Shown here: piece after piece, positions 26,868-35,555 of the stretch
How positions within the stretch are numbered: position 1 is the stretch's first letter
How the letters are laid out: each line of letters starts with the position of its first letter
Assembly: GCF_003050835.1 (NCBI RefSeq)
Contig: NZ_QAOJ01000004.1
Location: 186,001 to 250,000 of the forward strand
DNA: 64,000 nt
Direction: 5' to 3'
Origin: Pseudomonas sp. GV071
GTDB taxonomy: Bacteria > Pseudomonadota > Gammaproteobacteria > Pseudomonadales > Pseudomonadaceae
Translations under genes and position numbers: made by a program
The notes under the pieces: generated by a model
Told to the model about the DNA's origin: nothing
The model's input: the letters and a program-made list of their open reading frames with translations, nothing else
Database searches by the model: none

Positions 26868-27614
26868 ATGTTCCCCGCCGCGCTGCCCACTCCACGGGAT
26901 TTGCCCGACCTGCTCGGCAGCCTGACGCAGATCGCCCCCCTGTTGGACGCCATGCCCGGGGTGGTGTTCTTCATCAAGGACATGCAAGCCCGCTACGTAC
27001 TGGCCAACCAGACCCTGGCGCAACGCTGCGGCCTGCGCGACAAACACGAACTGTTGGGCAAGACCGCTGCAGAGGTGTTTCCGCCGCGCTTCGGCTCGCT
27101 GTATACCGAGCAGGACCTGCAGGTGATGAATGGCGGCAACCCGCTCAGCGACCAGTTGGAGCTGCACCTCTACCCCGGCCGCGAACCCGGTTGGTGCCTG
27201 ACCCACAAGCTGGCGCTACGCGATGTGCACGGGGCGATCATTGGCATGGCGGGCATTTCCTACGACCTGCTGGCGCCGCAGTCCAGCCACCCCGCGTACC
27301 AGAAGCTGGCCAGCGTCGACGCCCATATTCGCCAGCACTATGCCCAGCCCATCAGCCTCAGCGACCTGACGCAGATCGCCGGCCTGTCGGTGGCGCAATT
27401 GGAGCGCCACTGCAAACGCATCTTCCAGCTCACGCCGCGGCAGATGATCCACAAAGCCCGCCTGGGCGCAGCCTCGCAATTGCTGGCCGGCGAACTGCCG
27501 ATCACCGAGATCGCCCTGCAGTGCGGCTACACCGACCACAGCGCGTTCAGTCGCCAGTTCAAGGCGCTGACCGGGTTGTCGCCGACGGCCTATCGAGAAG
27601 GCATCACCTCGTAG
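26868..27614 (+). CDS. PAS-AraC transcriptional regulator of the hydroxyproline cluster
   Basis: A 248-residue protein with an N-terminal PAS-like domain (about 25-130: MPGVVFFIKDMQARYVLANQ) and a C-terminal AraC double HTH (about 145-245: ITEIALQCGYTDHSAFSRQF). This PAS-AraC type often sits in opine, hydroxyproline and amino-acid catabolic clusters and probably activates them in response to substrate; this is inferred. It lies 32 bp after the dehydrogenase operon, same strand, and before the deaminase gene. The stop codon is built into the palindrome at 27611-27696. Confidence 0.88.
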   Translation: MFPAALPTPRDLPDLLGSLTQIAPLLDAMPGVVFFIKDMQARYVLANQTLAQRCGLRDKHELLGKTAAEVFPPRFGSLYTEQDLQVMNGGNPLSDQLELHLYPGREPGWCLTHKLALRDVHGAIIGMAGISYDLLAPQSSHPAYQKLASVDAHIRQHYAQPISLSDLTQIAGLSVAQLERHCKRIFQLTPRQMIHKARLGAASQLLAGELPITEIALQCGYTDHSAFSRQFKALTGLSPTAYREGITS

Positions 27615-27696
27615 GGCAAATATCCACACCGTGGATATCCGCCGTTGCCGAAACCGTGAATCGGCGGATATCGCCTACGGCGATATTCGCCCTACG
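27611..27696. repeat. Long palindromic repeat (GTAGGGC...GCCCTAC)
   Basis: An imperfect inverted repeat with outer arms gtagggc/gccctac, inner ggcgatat-type units and ATATCC/GGATAT repeats. It begins inside the last codon of the AraC gene, so the TAG stop belongs to the element. It is unrelated to the REP arms elsewhere in the window. Confidence 0.8.
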
Positions 27697-27752
27697 CATG
27701 TCCGGCCTTTGCGTTCCCCCCTGTTTATTCACAGCCAATCCTGGAGTCGAGC

Positions 27753-28670
27753 ATGAGCAGCAAACCTAGCTGGAGTGGGGTGTTCCCCGCCGTTACCACG
27801 CAATTTCGGTCCGATTTCTCGGTGGACCTGGACGCCACCCACGCGGTGATCAGCGGCTTGGTCCGCGATGGCGTGTCGGGCCTGGTGATCTGCGGCACGG
27901 TGGGGGAAAACACCTCCCTGAGCGTCGAGGAAAAAATCAGCCTGGTAGAGGTCGCCAAAGACGCCGCGGCCGGCCGCGTGCCGGTGATTTCCGGGGTGGC
28001 CGAATTCACCAGCCTGAACGCCAGCAAAGTGGCCAAGGAAGTTCAGCGTGTGGGGGCCGACGGCATCATGCTGATGCCGGCTCTGGTGTACTCCTCCAAA
28101 CCCTTCGAAACCGCCGCGCATTTTCGCAGCGTGGCCGCCAGCATCGACCTGCCGGTGATGGTCTACAACAACCCGCCGATCTACAAAAACGACGTCACCC
28201 CGGACATCCTGATTTCCCTGGCCGATTGCGACAACATCGTCTGCTTCAAGGATTCTTCCGGCGACACCCGGCGCTTTATCGACGTGCGCAATGAAATGGG
28301 CGACCGCTTTGTATTGTTCGCAGGGTTGGATGACGTAGTGCTGGAAAGCATTGCGGTGGGCGCGGTGGGCTGGGTGTCGGGCATGTCCAATGCCTTCCCC
28401 AAAGAAGGCGAAACCCTTTTCCGCCTGGCTAAGGCCGGCCGCTTCGCCGAGGCCATGCCGCTGTACGAATGGTTTATGCCACTGCTGCACCTCGACGCCC
28501 GCCCGGACCTGGTGCAATGCATCAAGCTCTGCGAGCAAATCATGCAACGCGGCAGCGCCCTCACCCGCCCACCGCGCCTGGCGTTGCCGGACAGTGATCG
28601 GTTGTTTGTCGAAGGGGTGATGGAAAAAGCGCTGGCCAAGCGACCGGTGTTGTTGGATGTGGGGTTGTAA
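27753..28670 (+). CDS. lhpC: Pyrroline-4-hydroxy-2-carboxylate deaminase (DapA family)
   Basis: A 305-residue (beta/alpha)8 aldolase-class protein. The Schiff-base Lys166 is in CFKDSSGD, the catalytic Tyr in VYNNPP, and the carboxylate-binding loop in CGTVGEN replaces the usual GTTGE of DHDPS. It converts pyrroline-4-hydroxy-2-carboxylate to alpha-ketoglutarate semialdehyde. Placement after the epimerase and dehydrogenase genes supports this over dihydrodipicolinate synthase. The next step (semialdehyde dehydrogenase) is not in the window. It is followed by a long palindrome at 28695-28792. Confidence 0.88.
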   Translation: MSSKPSWSGVFPAVTTQFRSDFSVDLDATHAVISGLVRDGVSGLVICGTVGENTSLSVEEKISLVEVAKDAAAGRVPVISGVAEFTSLNASKVAKEVQRVGADGIMLMPALVYSSKPFETAAHFRSVAASIDLPVMVYNNPPIYKNDVTPDILISLADCDNIVCFKDSSGDTRRFIDVRNEMGDRFVLFAGLDDVVLESIAVGAVGWVSGMSNAFPKEGETLFRLAKAGRFAEAMPLYEWFMPLLHLDARPDLVQCIKLCEQIMQRGSALTRPPRLALPDSDRLFVEGVMEKALAKRPVLLDVGL

Positions 28671-28694
28671 TGAAAAAAGCAGGTTAAACGAAGC

Positions 28695-28792
28695 CGTAGG
28701 TTGGGTTGAGCCGCAGGCGAAGCCCAACGAGGGCAACCGTCGTTTGCAAGCCCATCGCCCGTTGGGCTTCGCTACGCTCAACCCAACCTACG
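28695..28792. repeat. Paired inverted repeat (CGTAGGTTGGGTTGAGC type)
   Basis: cgtaggttgggttgagccgcaggcgaagcccaacg (left arm) and cgttgggcttcgctacgctcaacccaacctacg (right arm) around a short spacer. The same arm sequences recur at 52991-53026 and 53123-53156, showing a third dispersed repeat family. Confidence 0.93.
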
Positions 28793-28849
28793 ACCTGCAG
28801 GGCTTTTTAACGCCGCAGGGCCGACGCGCAGCCGATCGGTTAGTAACGC

Positions 28850-29407
28850 TTACATTCCTTTTACGGCGTAGATACCGGGAGCGTTCCGCCAGTAGCCTTT
28901 GTAGTCCATGCCGTAACCGAACACATAACGGTCCACACACGGCATGCCGACGTAGTCAGCTTTGAGGTCCGGACGCGCTTTGCGGTCGTGGGTCTTGTCG
29001 ACCAGCACGGCAATGCGCACGTTACGGGCGCCAGCGTGGCGGCAGAAGTCGATGATCGCGCCGAGGGTATGACCTTCGTCGAGGATGTCGTCGATGATCA
29101 GCACATCACGGTCGATGAAAGAAATTTCCGGTTTGGCTTTCCAGAACAGCTCGCCGCCGCTGGTTTCATTGCGGTAACGGGTGGCGTGCAGATAGGACAG
29201 TTCCAGCGGGAAGTCGAGCTTGGGCAGCAGTTTGCCAGAGAAGATCAGGCCGCCGTTCATGACGCAGAACACCACCGGGTTGCTTTCGGCCATTTCGCTG
29301 TTGATGGCGGCCGCCATGGTGTCGATGGCCACTTCGACCTCGGCATTGCTGTACAGGCAATCGGCTTCGGCCATCACTTGGCGGATATGGACGAGATCGA
29401 CGGACAT
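28850..29407 (-). CDS. hpt: Hypoxanthine-guanine phosphoribosyltransferase
   Basis: A 185-residue type I PRTase. The PRPP loop VLIIDDILDEGHT is at about 101-113 and the purine-specificity segment DYVGMPCVDRYVFGYGMDYK is near the C-terminus. It salvages hypoxanthine and/or guanine with PRPP. The start is MSVDLVHIRQ with AGGAATAG upstream. It is divergent from upp with 263 bp between, which places purine and pyrimidine salvage back to back. Confidence 0.94.
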   Translation of the reverse strand: MSVDLVHIRQVMAEADCLYSNAEVEVAIDTMAAAINSEMAESNPVVFCVMNGGLIFSGKLLPKLDFPLELSYLHATRYRNETSGGELFWKAKPEISFIDRDVLIIDDILDEGHTLGAIIDFCRHAGARNVRIAVLVDKTHDRKARPDLKADYVGMPCVDRYVFGYGMDYKGYWRNAPGIYAVKGM

Positions 29408-29555
29408 GGGCTATTCCTCAAGGGGTTTAGGTGCGCCGATCAAAACTTGATCAAGGCGTCAAAATAAAAGTCGGCAAAGGTACGCATCCCCATGCCCTGG
29501 GGCAAGCCCCGTCGGTCACGTGTCGCCGATGATGCGCGGCGTATCTGCTTGCGAC

Positions 29556-29581
29556 ATTTCCTGTCCGCAAGCACAGGAAAT
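29556..29581. repeat. Perfect 9-bp inverted repeat upstream of upp
   Basis: atttcctgt (29556-29564) and acaggaaat (29573-29581) flank an 8-nt loop (ccgcaagc). It is in the hpt/upp divergent region, about 90 nt before upp, and could be an operator or a leader hairpin. Confidence 0.6.
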
Positions 29582-29670
29582 CGCCATGACCGCTGGGTCA
29601 CCCCGCCACTTGGCATATCGAATGCTTTACTCTTGTCACAAATTTTTGCCAGCCGTTTCGGAGCCTACCC

Positions 29671-30309
29671 ATGCCCATCCGTGAAATCCGCCACCCACTG
29701 ATCCGCCACAAGCTCGGTCTGATGCGGCGCGCCGATATCAGCACGAAAAACTTCCGCGAACTGGCACAGGAGGTGGGCGCCTTGCTCACTTACGAAGCGA
29801 CCCAGGACCTGCCCCTGGAAAGCTACGCCATCGACGGCTGGTGTGGCACTGTCCAGGTAGAAAAAATCGCTGGCAAGAAGATCACCATAGTTCCAATTCT
29901 GCGCGCTGGCATCGGCATGCTCGAAGGCGTGCTCAGCCTGATTCCGGGCGCCAAGGTCAGCGCCGTCGGTGTGGCCCGTAACGAAGAAACCCTGCAAGCG
30001 CATACCTACCTGGAAAAGCTGGTGCCGGAAATCGATGAGCGCCTGGCGCTGATCATCGACCCGATGCTGGCCACCGGTGGTTCGATGGTCGCGACCATCG
30101 ACCTGCTGAAAAAAGCCGGCTGCAAAGACATCCGCGCCATGGTGCTGGTGGCTGCACCCGAAGGCATCAAAGCGGTTCAGGACGCTCACCCCGAGGTGAT
30201 GATTTTTACCGCCTCGATCGATGAAAAACTCAACGAACACGGTTACATCATTCCCGGGCTGGGCGATGCCGGCGACAAAATCTTCGGCACCAAGCAAAAG
30301 GACGCCTAA
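29671..30309 (+). CDS. upp: Uracil phosphoribosyltransferase
   Basis: A 212-residue UPRTase converting uracil and PRPP to [18 protein letters not shown] is a family block, and [21 protein letters not shown] carries the PRPP-binding site. The C-terminal [13 protein letters not shown] is typical. The start is [19 protein letters not shown]. Only 3 nt separate it from uraA, so uracil uptake and conversion are made together. Confidence 0.97.
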   Translation: MPIREIRHPLIRHKLGLMRRADISTKNFRELAQEVGALLTYEATQDLPLESYAIDGWCGTVQVEKIAGKKITIVPILRAGIGMLEGVLSLIPGAKVSAVGVARNEETLQAHTYLEKLVPEIDERLALIIDPMLATGGSMVATIDLLKKAGCKDIRAMVLVAAPEGIKAVQDAHPEVMIFTASIDEKLNEHGYIIPGLGDAGDKIFGTKQKDA

Positions 30310-30312
30310 CCC

Positions 30313-31587
30313 ATGCAGGACGAATTCAACGATCCACTCTGGCGCACGGTGCTGTCGGGTGCGCAAATGCTCTTCGTGGCCTTTGGCGCGCTGGTGCTGA
30401 TGCCGCTGATTACAGGTCTGGATCCTAACGTCGCGCTGTTCACCGCAGGCCTGGGCACCATTTTGTTCCAGGTCGTCACGGGCCGGCAGGTACCAGTGTT
30501 CCTCGCCTCGAGCTTCGCCTTCATCACCCCGATCATTCTCGCCAAGGGCCAGTTCGGCCTGGCCGCGACCATGGGCGGTATCGTCGCCGCCGGCTTCGTG
30601 TACACCTTCCTGGGCCTGGCGGTGAAGATCAAAGGCACCGGTTTCATCGACCGTCTGCTGCCACCCGTGGTGATCGGCCCGGTGGTGATTTCCATCGGCC
30701 TGGCCATGGCCCCCATCGCCGCCAACATGGCCATGGGCAAGGCCGGCGACGGCACCGAGCTGATCCCGTACAAGATCGCCATGATGATTTCCATGCCGGC
30801 GCTGCTCACCACCCTGATCGTGGCAGTGTTCGGCAAAGGCATCTTCCGCCTGGTGCCGATCATTTCCGGGGTACTGGTGGGTTTTGCCCTGGCGTTCTAC
30901 TTCGGCGTGGTCGACACCGCCAAGATCGCGGCCGCACCTTGGCTGGAACTGCCGAAATTCACCGCACCGGAATTCAACTGGCAGGCGATTCTATTCATCG
31001 TGCCAGTGGCCCTGGCACCCGCTATCGAGCACATCGGTGGGGTGATTGCAGTGGGTAGCGTGACCGGTCGCGACTACCTGAAAAAACCCGGTCTGCACCG
31101 CACCCTGCTGGGTGACGGCATCGCCACCTCGGTGGCCGGCCTGTTCGGTGGCCCGCCCAACACCACCTACGCCGAAGTGACCGGCGCGGTGATGCTGACC
31201 AAAAACTACAACCCGAAAATCATGACCTACGCAGCCCTGTTCGCCATCGTCCTGGCCTTCATCGGCAAGTTCGGCGCGCTGCTGCAGAGCATCCCGGTGC
31301 CGGTCATGGGCGGCATTCTGTGCCTGCTGTTCGGCTCCATCGCGGCGGTGGGCATGAACACCCTGATCCGCCACAAGGTCGACCTGGCCGAGGCGCGCAA
31401 CCTGGTGATCGTTTCGGTAACCCTGGTGTTTGGTATCGGTGGCGTACTGATCGGTACCGGCACCGGTCCGGACGACGTCGGCCTGAAGGGCATCGCCCTT
31501 TGCGCCATCGTCGCCATCGGCCTCAACTTGCTGCTGCCAGGCAATGACAGCTGGAAGCACAAGGCCAACGGCGAAATCGATATTTAA
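30313..31587 (+). CDS. uraA: Uracil permease (NCS2 family)
   Basis: A 424-residue NCS2 nucleobase:proton symporter with about 14 spans. Conserved pieces include FLASSFAFITPI and EHIGGVIAVGSVTGRD (the substrate-site Glu in the E-H-I-G motif). GLFGGPPNTTYAE is also visible. Pairing with upp indicates uracil as substrate. It ends with a hairpin at 31603-31626 facing the convergent dehydrogenase gene. Confidence 0.95.
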   Translation: MQDEFNDPLWRTVLSGAQMLFVAFGALVLMPLITGLDPNVALFTAGLGTILFQVVTGRQVPVFLASSFAFITPIILAKGQFGLAATMGGIVAAGFVYTFLGLAVKIKGTGFIDRLLPPVVIGPVVISIGLAMAPIAANMAMGKAGDGTELIPYKIAMMISMPALLTTLIVAVFGKGIFRLVPIISGVLVGFALAFYFGVVDTAKIAAAPWLELPKFTAPEFNWQAILFIVPVALAPAIEHIGGVIAVGSVTGRDYLKKPGLHRTLLGDGIATSVAGLFGGPPNTTYAEVTGAVMLTKNYNPKIMTYAALFAIVLAFIGKFGALLQSIPVPVMGGILCLLFGSIAAVGMNTLIRHKVDLAEARNLVIVSVTLVFGIGGVLIGTGTGPDDVGLKGIALCAIVAIGLNLLLPGNDSWKHKANGEIDI

Positions 31588-31602
31588 GCTTTGCCCTCCC
31601 CT

Positions 31603-31626
31603 GGGCGACCACTGCCGTGGTCGCCC
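31603..31626. terminator. Hairpin between uraA and convergent dehydrogenase gene
   Basis: gggcgaccac / gtggtcgccc is a perfect 10-bp stem with a TGCC loop. Neither strand has a T-run directly after it, so it may be a weak or Rho-assisted terminator. Confidence 0.5.
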
Positions 31627-31649
31627 CACGCCAAGGCGGCACTGCCCGC

Positions 31650-32675
31650 CTAGCGATTGCCGTACAAAATCCTCTCTGCCAACGCATCCGCCACCCGCGC
31701 CGGTGAGCGTTTGTCCGCCTGGGCGTGGCCGTAGATTTCGGTCAGGCGCCGGTCGATTTGGGTCAGGTGCGCGGTGATCGCCGGCAGCTCCTCGCCCTGG
31801 TGTTTGAGCGCGACGTAGATCAGGCCCCCGGAGTTGATCACGTAATCCGGCGCATAAAGGATGCCGCGCGCCTCCAGCTCATCGGCAGCGCCGGGACTAA
31901 GCAGTTGATTGTTGGCCGCACCCGCCACTGCCGAACAGCGCAGCTTCGCCACGCTCTGGGTGTTCAGCACCCCGCCCAGGCCGCACGGCGCGAGAATGTC
32001 GCAGGGGGTGCAGAGCAGCGCCTCGTTGGCCACCGGTCGGGCGTTCAGTTGCTCGACCGCCAGTTGCACGCGACCGGGGTCCAGGTCACTTACCAACAAT
32101 TCGGCGCCGGCCGCATGCAATTGTTCGGCGAGGGCAAAGCCGACATTGCCCAGCCCCTGAATCGCCACCCGCAAGCCTTCCAGATCATCGCTGCCCAGCC
32201 GCGCCTGCGCGGTGGCGCGGATGCCGGCAAACACCCCCATGGCGGTATGCGGCGAAGGATCGCCGGCGCTGGTGGTACTGGTGACGTGGCTGGAGTATTG
32301 GGCGACGCAGTCCATATCGGCGCTGAGGGTGCCGCTGTCGACGGCGGTAATGTATTGGCCACCGAGGCTGTCGATAGCGCGGCCAAAGGCTTCGAATAGC
32401 GCGGCGCGATCATCCACCCCTGGCGGACGCAGAATCACCGCCTTGCCGCCGCCCTGGGCGAGCCCCGCCAGTGCCGCCTTGTAGCTCATGCCCTGGGCCA
32501 GGCGCACGGCGTCCTCGATGGCGCTTTTTTCGTCGGGGTAACTGAGGTAACGACAGCCGCCCAGAGCCGGCCCCAGACGGCTGCTGTGGATAACAATGAC
32601 GGCCCGCAGCCCGGTGGCAGAATCATTGAAACAATGCAGGGCCTCGACACGTGCCGCTTCCATTAAAGCGAACAT
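31650..32675 (-). CDS. Glu/Leu/Phe/Val dehydrogenase family protein (leucine dehydrogenase-like)
   Basis: A 341-residue NAD-dependent amino-acid dehydrogenase. GPALGGCRYLSY precedes the two catalytic/substrate lysines, K66 in GMSYKAAL and K78 in GGGKAVI. GLGNVGFALAEQL is the Rossmann motif. The length (about 340) fits leucine/phenylalanine dehydrogenases rather than glutamate dehydrogenase (over 410), so oxidative deamination of a branched-chain or aromatic amino acid is likely. ATG 32675 has AAGGAG upstream; the longer frame is rejected. Confidence 0.9.
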   Translation of the reverse strand: MFALMEAARVEALHCFNDSATGLRAVIVIHSSRLGPALGGCRYLSYPDEKSAIEDAVRLAQGMSYKAALAGLAQGGGKAVILRPPGVDDRAALFEAFGRAIDSLGGQYITAVDSGTLSADMDCVAQYSSHVTSTTSAGDPSPHTAMGVFAGIRATAQARLGSDDLEGLRVAIQGLGNVGFALAEQLHAAGAELLVSDLDPGRVQLAVEQLNARPVANEALLCTPCDILAPCGLGGVLNTQSVAKLRCSAVAGAANNQLLSPGAADELEARGILYAPDYVINSGGLIYVALKHQGEELPAITAHLTQIDRRLTEIYGHAQADKRSPARVADALAERILYGNR

Positions 32676-32841
32676 GCGGTGACTCCTTGTTTTTGTAATT
32701 CCAAGCAGTATAGGTGGCCACTTTCGAACCAACCGACCAGCCAGGCATAAGTACCGACGCCACCCTCTGGCCTGGGCATAACGCGGGGCTGGACGAAGAC
32801 GCGGCGACCCGCTACAAACCTAGGGCGAACCGGAGAATCCG

Positions 32842-33645
32842 ATGACCCCACGCCAAGCCTGCCTTGCCTGTCTCGACCGTGAACCGCCCGCGCTGTTCGA
32901 AGCCGCGCTTTGGATCGGCGCTGAACACGACGACAGCCTGGTGCCGCAGCAAGTCCTGCGTGACTTCAGCGGCCTGACCCAGCAAGTCAGCAGCGGCCTG
33001 CCGCACCTTCCCGCCCATGAACTGGCCCAGCCACTCTTGCGCCGCTTGGGCGAACTGGACTTCCACGAAGACGACAGCACCCCACTGCTACCGCGCAGCG
33101 CCCTGCTCGACCAAGTGCTACTGCGCCGACGCGGGCAACCCTTGTCATTGGCTTTGATTGCCCTGGAACTGGCCCAGCGCCTGCAAATTCCCCTGCAAGG
33201 GGTGAACTTCCCCGGCCACTTCCTGGTGCGTGTGCCCGCCGCCGACCACCTGCTGGACCCCAGCACCGGCCGCCGTCTCTACACCCGCGACTGCCGTGAA
33301 CTGCTGCTACGCACCCTCGGCCCGAAAGCCGAACTGCAAGCCGGCCACCTGCAAAGCTGCACCCCGAAACAGATGCTGCAACGCCTGTCGCGCAACCTGC
33401 GCAGCCTGCACACCCAGGCACAAGACCCGCTCGCCGCCCTCAAAGACGCCGAACGCGTGCTGCTGCTCGGCCAACCCAGCCTGATAGACCACCTCGCCCG
33501 CGCCGACATCTACCGCCAACTGGAATGCCCACAAGGCGAACGCTACGACGTCGAACACGCCCTGCTGCTGTGCGACGACACCGCGCAGCGCTTGCTGCTC
33601 AGCGAACGGTTGCGCCAGCTCAGAGCGACACCGGAATTGCATTGA
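32842..33645 (+). CDS. SirB1-family (transglutaminase-like/TPR) protein
   Basis: A 267-residue protein of the SirB1 family: a transglutaminase-fold core (LLRRRGQPLSLALIALELAQRL, then GVNFPGHFLVRV) followed by a TPR-like C-terminal helical region. The family is conserved but has no proven enzymatic activity; most members lack a full Cys-His-Asp triad and none is evident here. It stands alone; the downstream 315 bp holds only repeat-like DNA. Confidence 0.87.
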   Translation: MTPRQACLACLDREPPALFEAALWIGAEHDDSLVPQQVLRDFSGLTQQVSSGLPHLPAHELAQPLLRRLGELDFHEDDSTPLLPRSALLDQVLLRRRGQPLSLALIALELAQRLQIPLQGVNFPGHFLVRVPAADHLLDPSTGRRLYTRDCRELLLRTLGPKAELQAGHLQSCTPKQMLQRLSRNLRSLHTQAQDPLAALKDAERVLLLGQPSLIDHLARADIYRQLECPQGERYDVEHALLLCDDTAQRLLLSERLRQLRATPELH

Positions 33646-33960
33646 GCAGTCCACCTGAATCGCCTTGTGCAGGGATCGCGGCTGACCGGAGCGCCAGACC
33701 GGCCGCTCCTACAGGGGAAACGCCGATAGGTTTGTGATCTTGATCTGGCTGCTGATCTTGATCCACCCGCCCCGTTAGCGAAGGGAGTCGCAGCGCAGCG
33801 GAGACCCGAGGTTAGGGCAAGCGTTTTTTGCTTACTTTTTGCCTGGTCCGGCACACCGGCGACTGGCAAAAAGTGAGGCGCGCGTAAGGCGCGAAACAAA
33901 ACGCCCAGCCCACGCGAATATAGAAGAACACCGAAGCAAAGCCGGTGCGCCTAGCCCTCC
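33646..33960. other. 315-bp intergenic region with degenerate REP and dispersed-repeat-like DNA
   Basis: A degenerate REP pair lies at 33673-33714 (gggatcgcggctgaccgg...ccggccgctcctacagg). From 33764 to about 33910 is a stretch with the inverted units gcaaaaaacgcttgcc, tttttgccagtcgcc and aaaaagtgaggcgcgcg. That stretch resembles, from memory, a widespread Pseudomonas intergenic element. No ORF is supported. Confidence 0.6.
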
Positions 33961-35553
33961 CTAGGTAACCCCCACCCCCACCCGATACAGCTGCACCTGA
34001 TTGCGCCCATTGTCCTTGGCCAGATACATCGCCGCATCCGCATTCTTGGTGAGCTGCACCTCATCCACACCGTGCTCCGGAAAAATCGCAATCCCGGTAC
34101 TCGACGACAACCGCAACGGCTGCCCACAGCCCAACTCAAACGGCAGATTCAGCGCCTCCCGAATCTTCTCCGCCACCAGCAACGCATCCTCTTCCGTCTC
34201 GATCACCGGCAACAACACCACAAACTCATCCCCGCCCATGCGCCCAACAATGTCCGATTCACGCACACAGTGCTGCAAACGCTCCGCCACCACCTGCAAC
34301 AGGGCATCGCCGACATGATGACCCAGGGTGTCGTTGATCGGCTTGAAACGGTCGAGGTCGATAAACATCAACGCCAGCCGCGCCCGGTTGCGCCGTGCCT
34401 GGGCCAGGGCATGGCTCAGGTGATCACTGAACAGCGCACGGTTGGGCAGCCCGGTCAGGGCATCGTGCTCAGCCTGATGGCGCAGGCGCGTTTCGCTGTC
34501 GCGCAGCTCGCGGGTCATTTCCCGCGCCAGGGTATGCGCGCGGGAATGGCCGGTGGCCAGCACCCAGGTCAGCACCGTCAGCAGCAGGCTCAAGGCGATG
34601 CCGGCACCGGCGATCATTCCCGAGTTGTCTTTGCTGATGGGCCGTTCGCGCTGTTGTTCGCCGAGCATTTCCAAGGTCCAGGTACGCCCGGCCACTTCCA
34701 GGTATTCCACCGCGTCGCTGCGCAGGCTGTAAGGGCGGCTGCCGCTCTGGCTGGAGTCGTAGAGCAGCGACTGCTTGGCCATCTTCACCCCTTCGTAGAT
34801 GCGGATCGACGCCGACGCGGTGCGACCGCCATAGAGGCTGGCCATCAGCTTGTTGATGCGCAGCGGCGCCACCACCCAGCCGATCAGCGCCACGCGGCGT
34901 TCGGCCTGGGTGGAGTGGGCGTGGCCTTTGGCGTACACCGGCAAGAACATCAGAAAGCCGGCTTTGGTCTGGGCATCGGTTTCACCGGGGATCACCAGGT
35001 CCACCTTGCCGGTGATCTTCGCATCGCCCGAATCCCGTGCGCGCTCCATGGCCAACCGCCGCTCGGCGTTGGCGTAGGGGTCGATGCCCAGCACCAGGTG
35101 GCTATTACCTGACAGCAGCTCCATTTGCACCACCGGCGCATAAAACTCGCGCTGTCCTTCCGGGCGTATCTGGTAGTCGCTGATGCCGGTTTTTTTCTGC
35201 TCGGCAATCAGCGCTGGCAGATCAGCCTGAGCGGTCCACTGCACGTAGCCGATGCCCTCCAGACCGGCAAAATCAGCGCCCAGTTGCAGTGAGTCGAGGT
35301 AGGTTTTGAATTCCTCGCGGCGAACCACATCGGAGGCCGCAAACAGCCCCTGCACACCGCGCAACACCTGCTCGTAGGCGGCAATGCGCTGGTCGATGCT
35401 GCTGGTCGCTTCGCGCAGGTTGTAGTCGGCGGTTTCCAGGCGGTCGATGAGCGCGTTGCGTTGCTCGTGCTGCCATAGCCAATAGGTGATGCCCAGCGAC
35501 ACCAACAGAATCAGCGGCGCGAGCAGCTTGTAGCGCAAGCCCAGTCTGGACAT
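33961..35553 (-). CDS. CHASE-GGDEF diguanylate cyclase
   Basis: A 530-residue inner-membrane sensor. Span 1 (about 8-25) leads into a periplasmic CHASE domain (about 60-260, with GLEGIGYVQWTAQAD), then span 2 (about 312-333: MIAGAGIALSLLLTVLTW) and a cytosolic GGDEF domain. The active site reads GGDEF at about 440-444, preceded five residues earlier by RESD, an intact inhibitory I-site. It should make cyclic-di-GMP in response to an external ligand. It is encoded 2 nt after the stop of a periplasmic binding protein gene. Confidence 0.93.
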   Translation of the reverse strand: MSRLGLRYKLLAPLILLVSLGITYWLWQHEQRNALIDRLETADYNLREATSSIDQRIAAYEQVLRGVQGLFAASDVVRREEFKTYLDSLQLGADFAGLEGIGYVQWTAQADLPALIAEQKKTGISDYQIRPEGQREFYAPVVQMELLSGNSHLVLGIDPYANAERRLAMERARDSGDAKITGKVDLVIPGETDAQTKAGFLMFLPVYAKGHAHSTQAERRVALIGWVVAPLRINKLMASLYGGRTASASIRIYEGVKMAKQSLLYDSSQSGSRPYSLRSDAVEYLEVAGRTWTLEMLGEQQRERPISKDNSGMIAGAGIALSLLLTVLTWVLATGHSRAHTLAREMTRELRDSETRLRHQAEHDALTGLPNRALFSDHLSHALAQARRNRARLALMFIDLDRFKPINDTLGHHVGDALLQVVAERLQHCVRESDIVGRMGGDEFVVLLPVIETEEDALLVAEKIREALNLPFELGCGQPLRLSSSTGIAIFPEHGVDEVQLTKNADAAMYLAKDNGRNQVQLYRVGVGVT

Positions 35554-35555
35554 GA

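Noticed and set aside
27753..28670. Dihydrodipicolinate synthase (dapA)
   Set aside because: The fold is shared, but the loop CGTVGEN and the hydroxyproline neighbours point to the deaminase.
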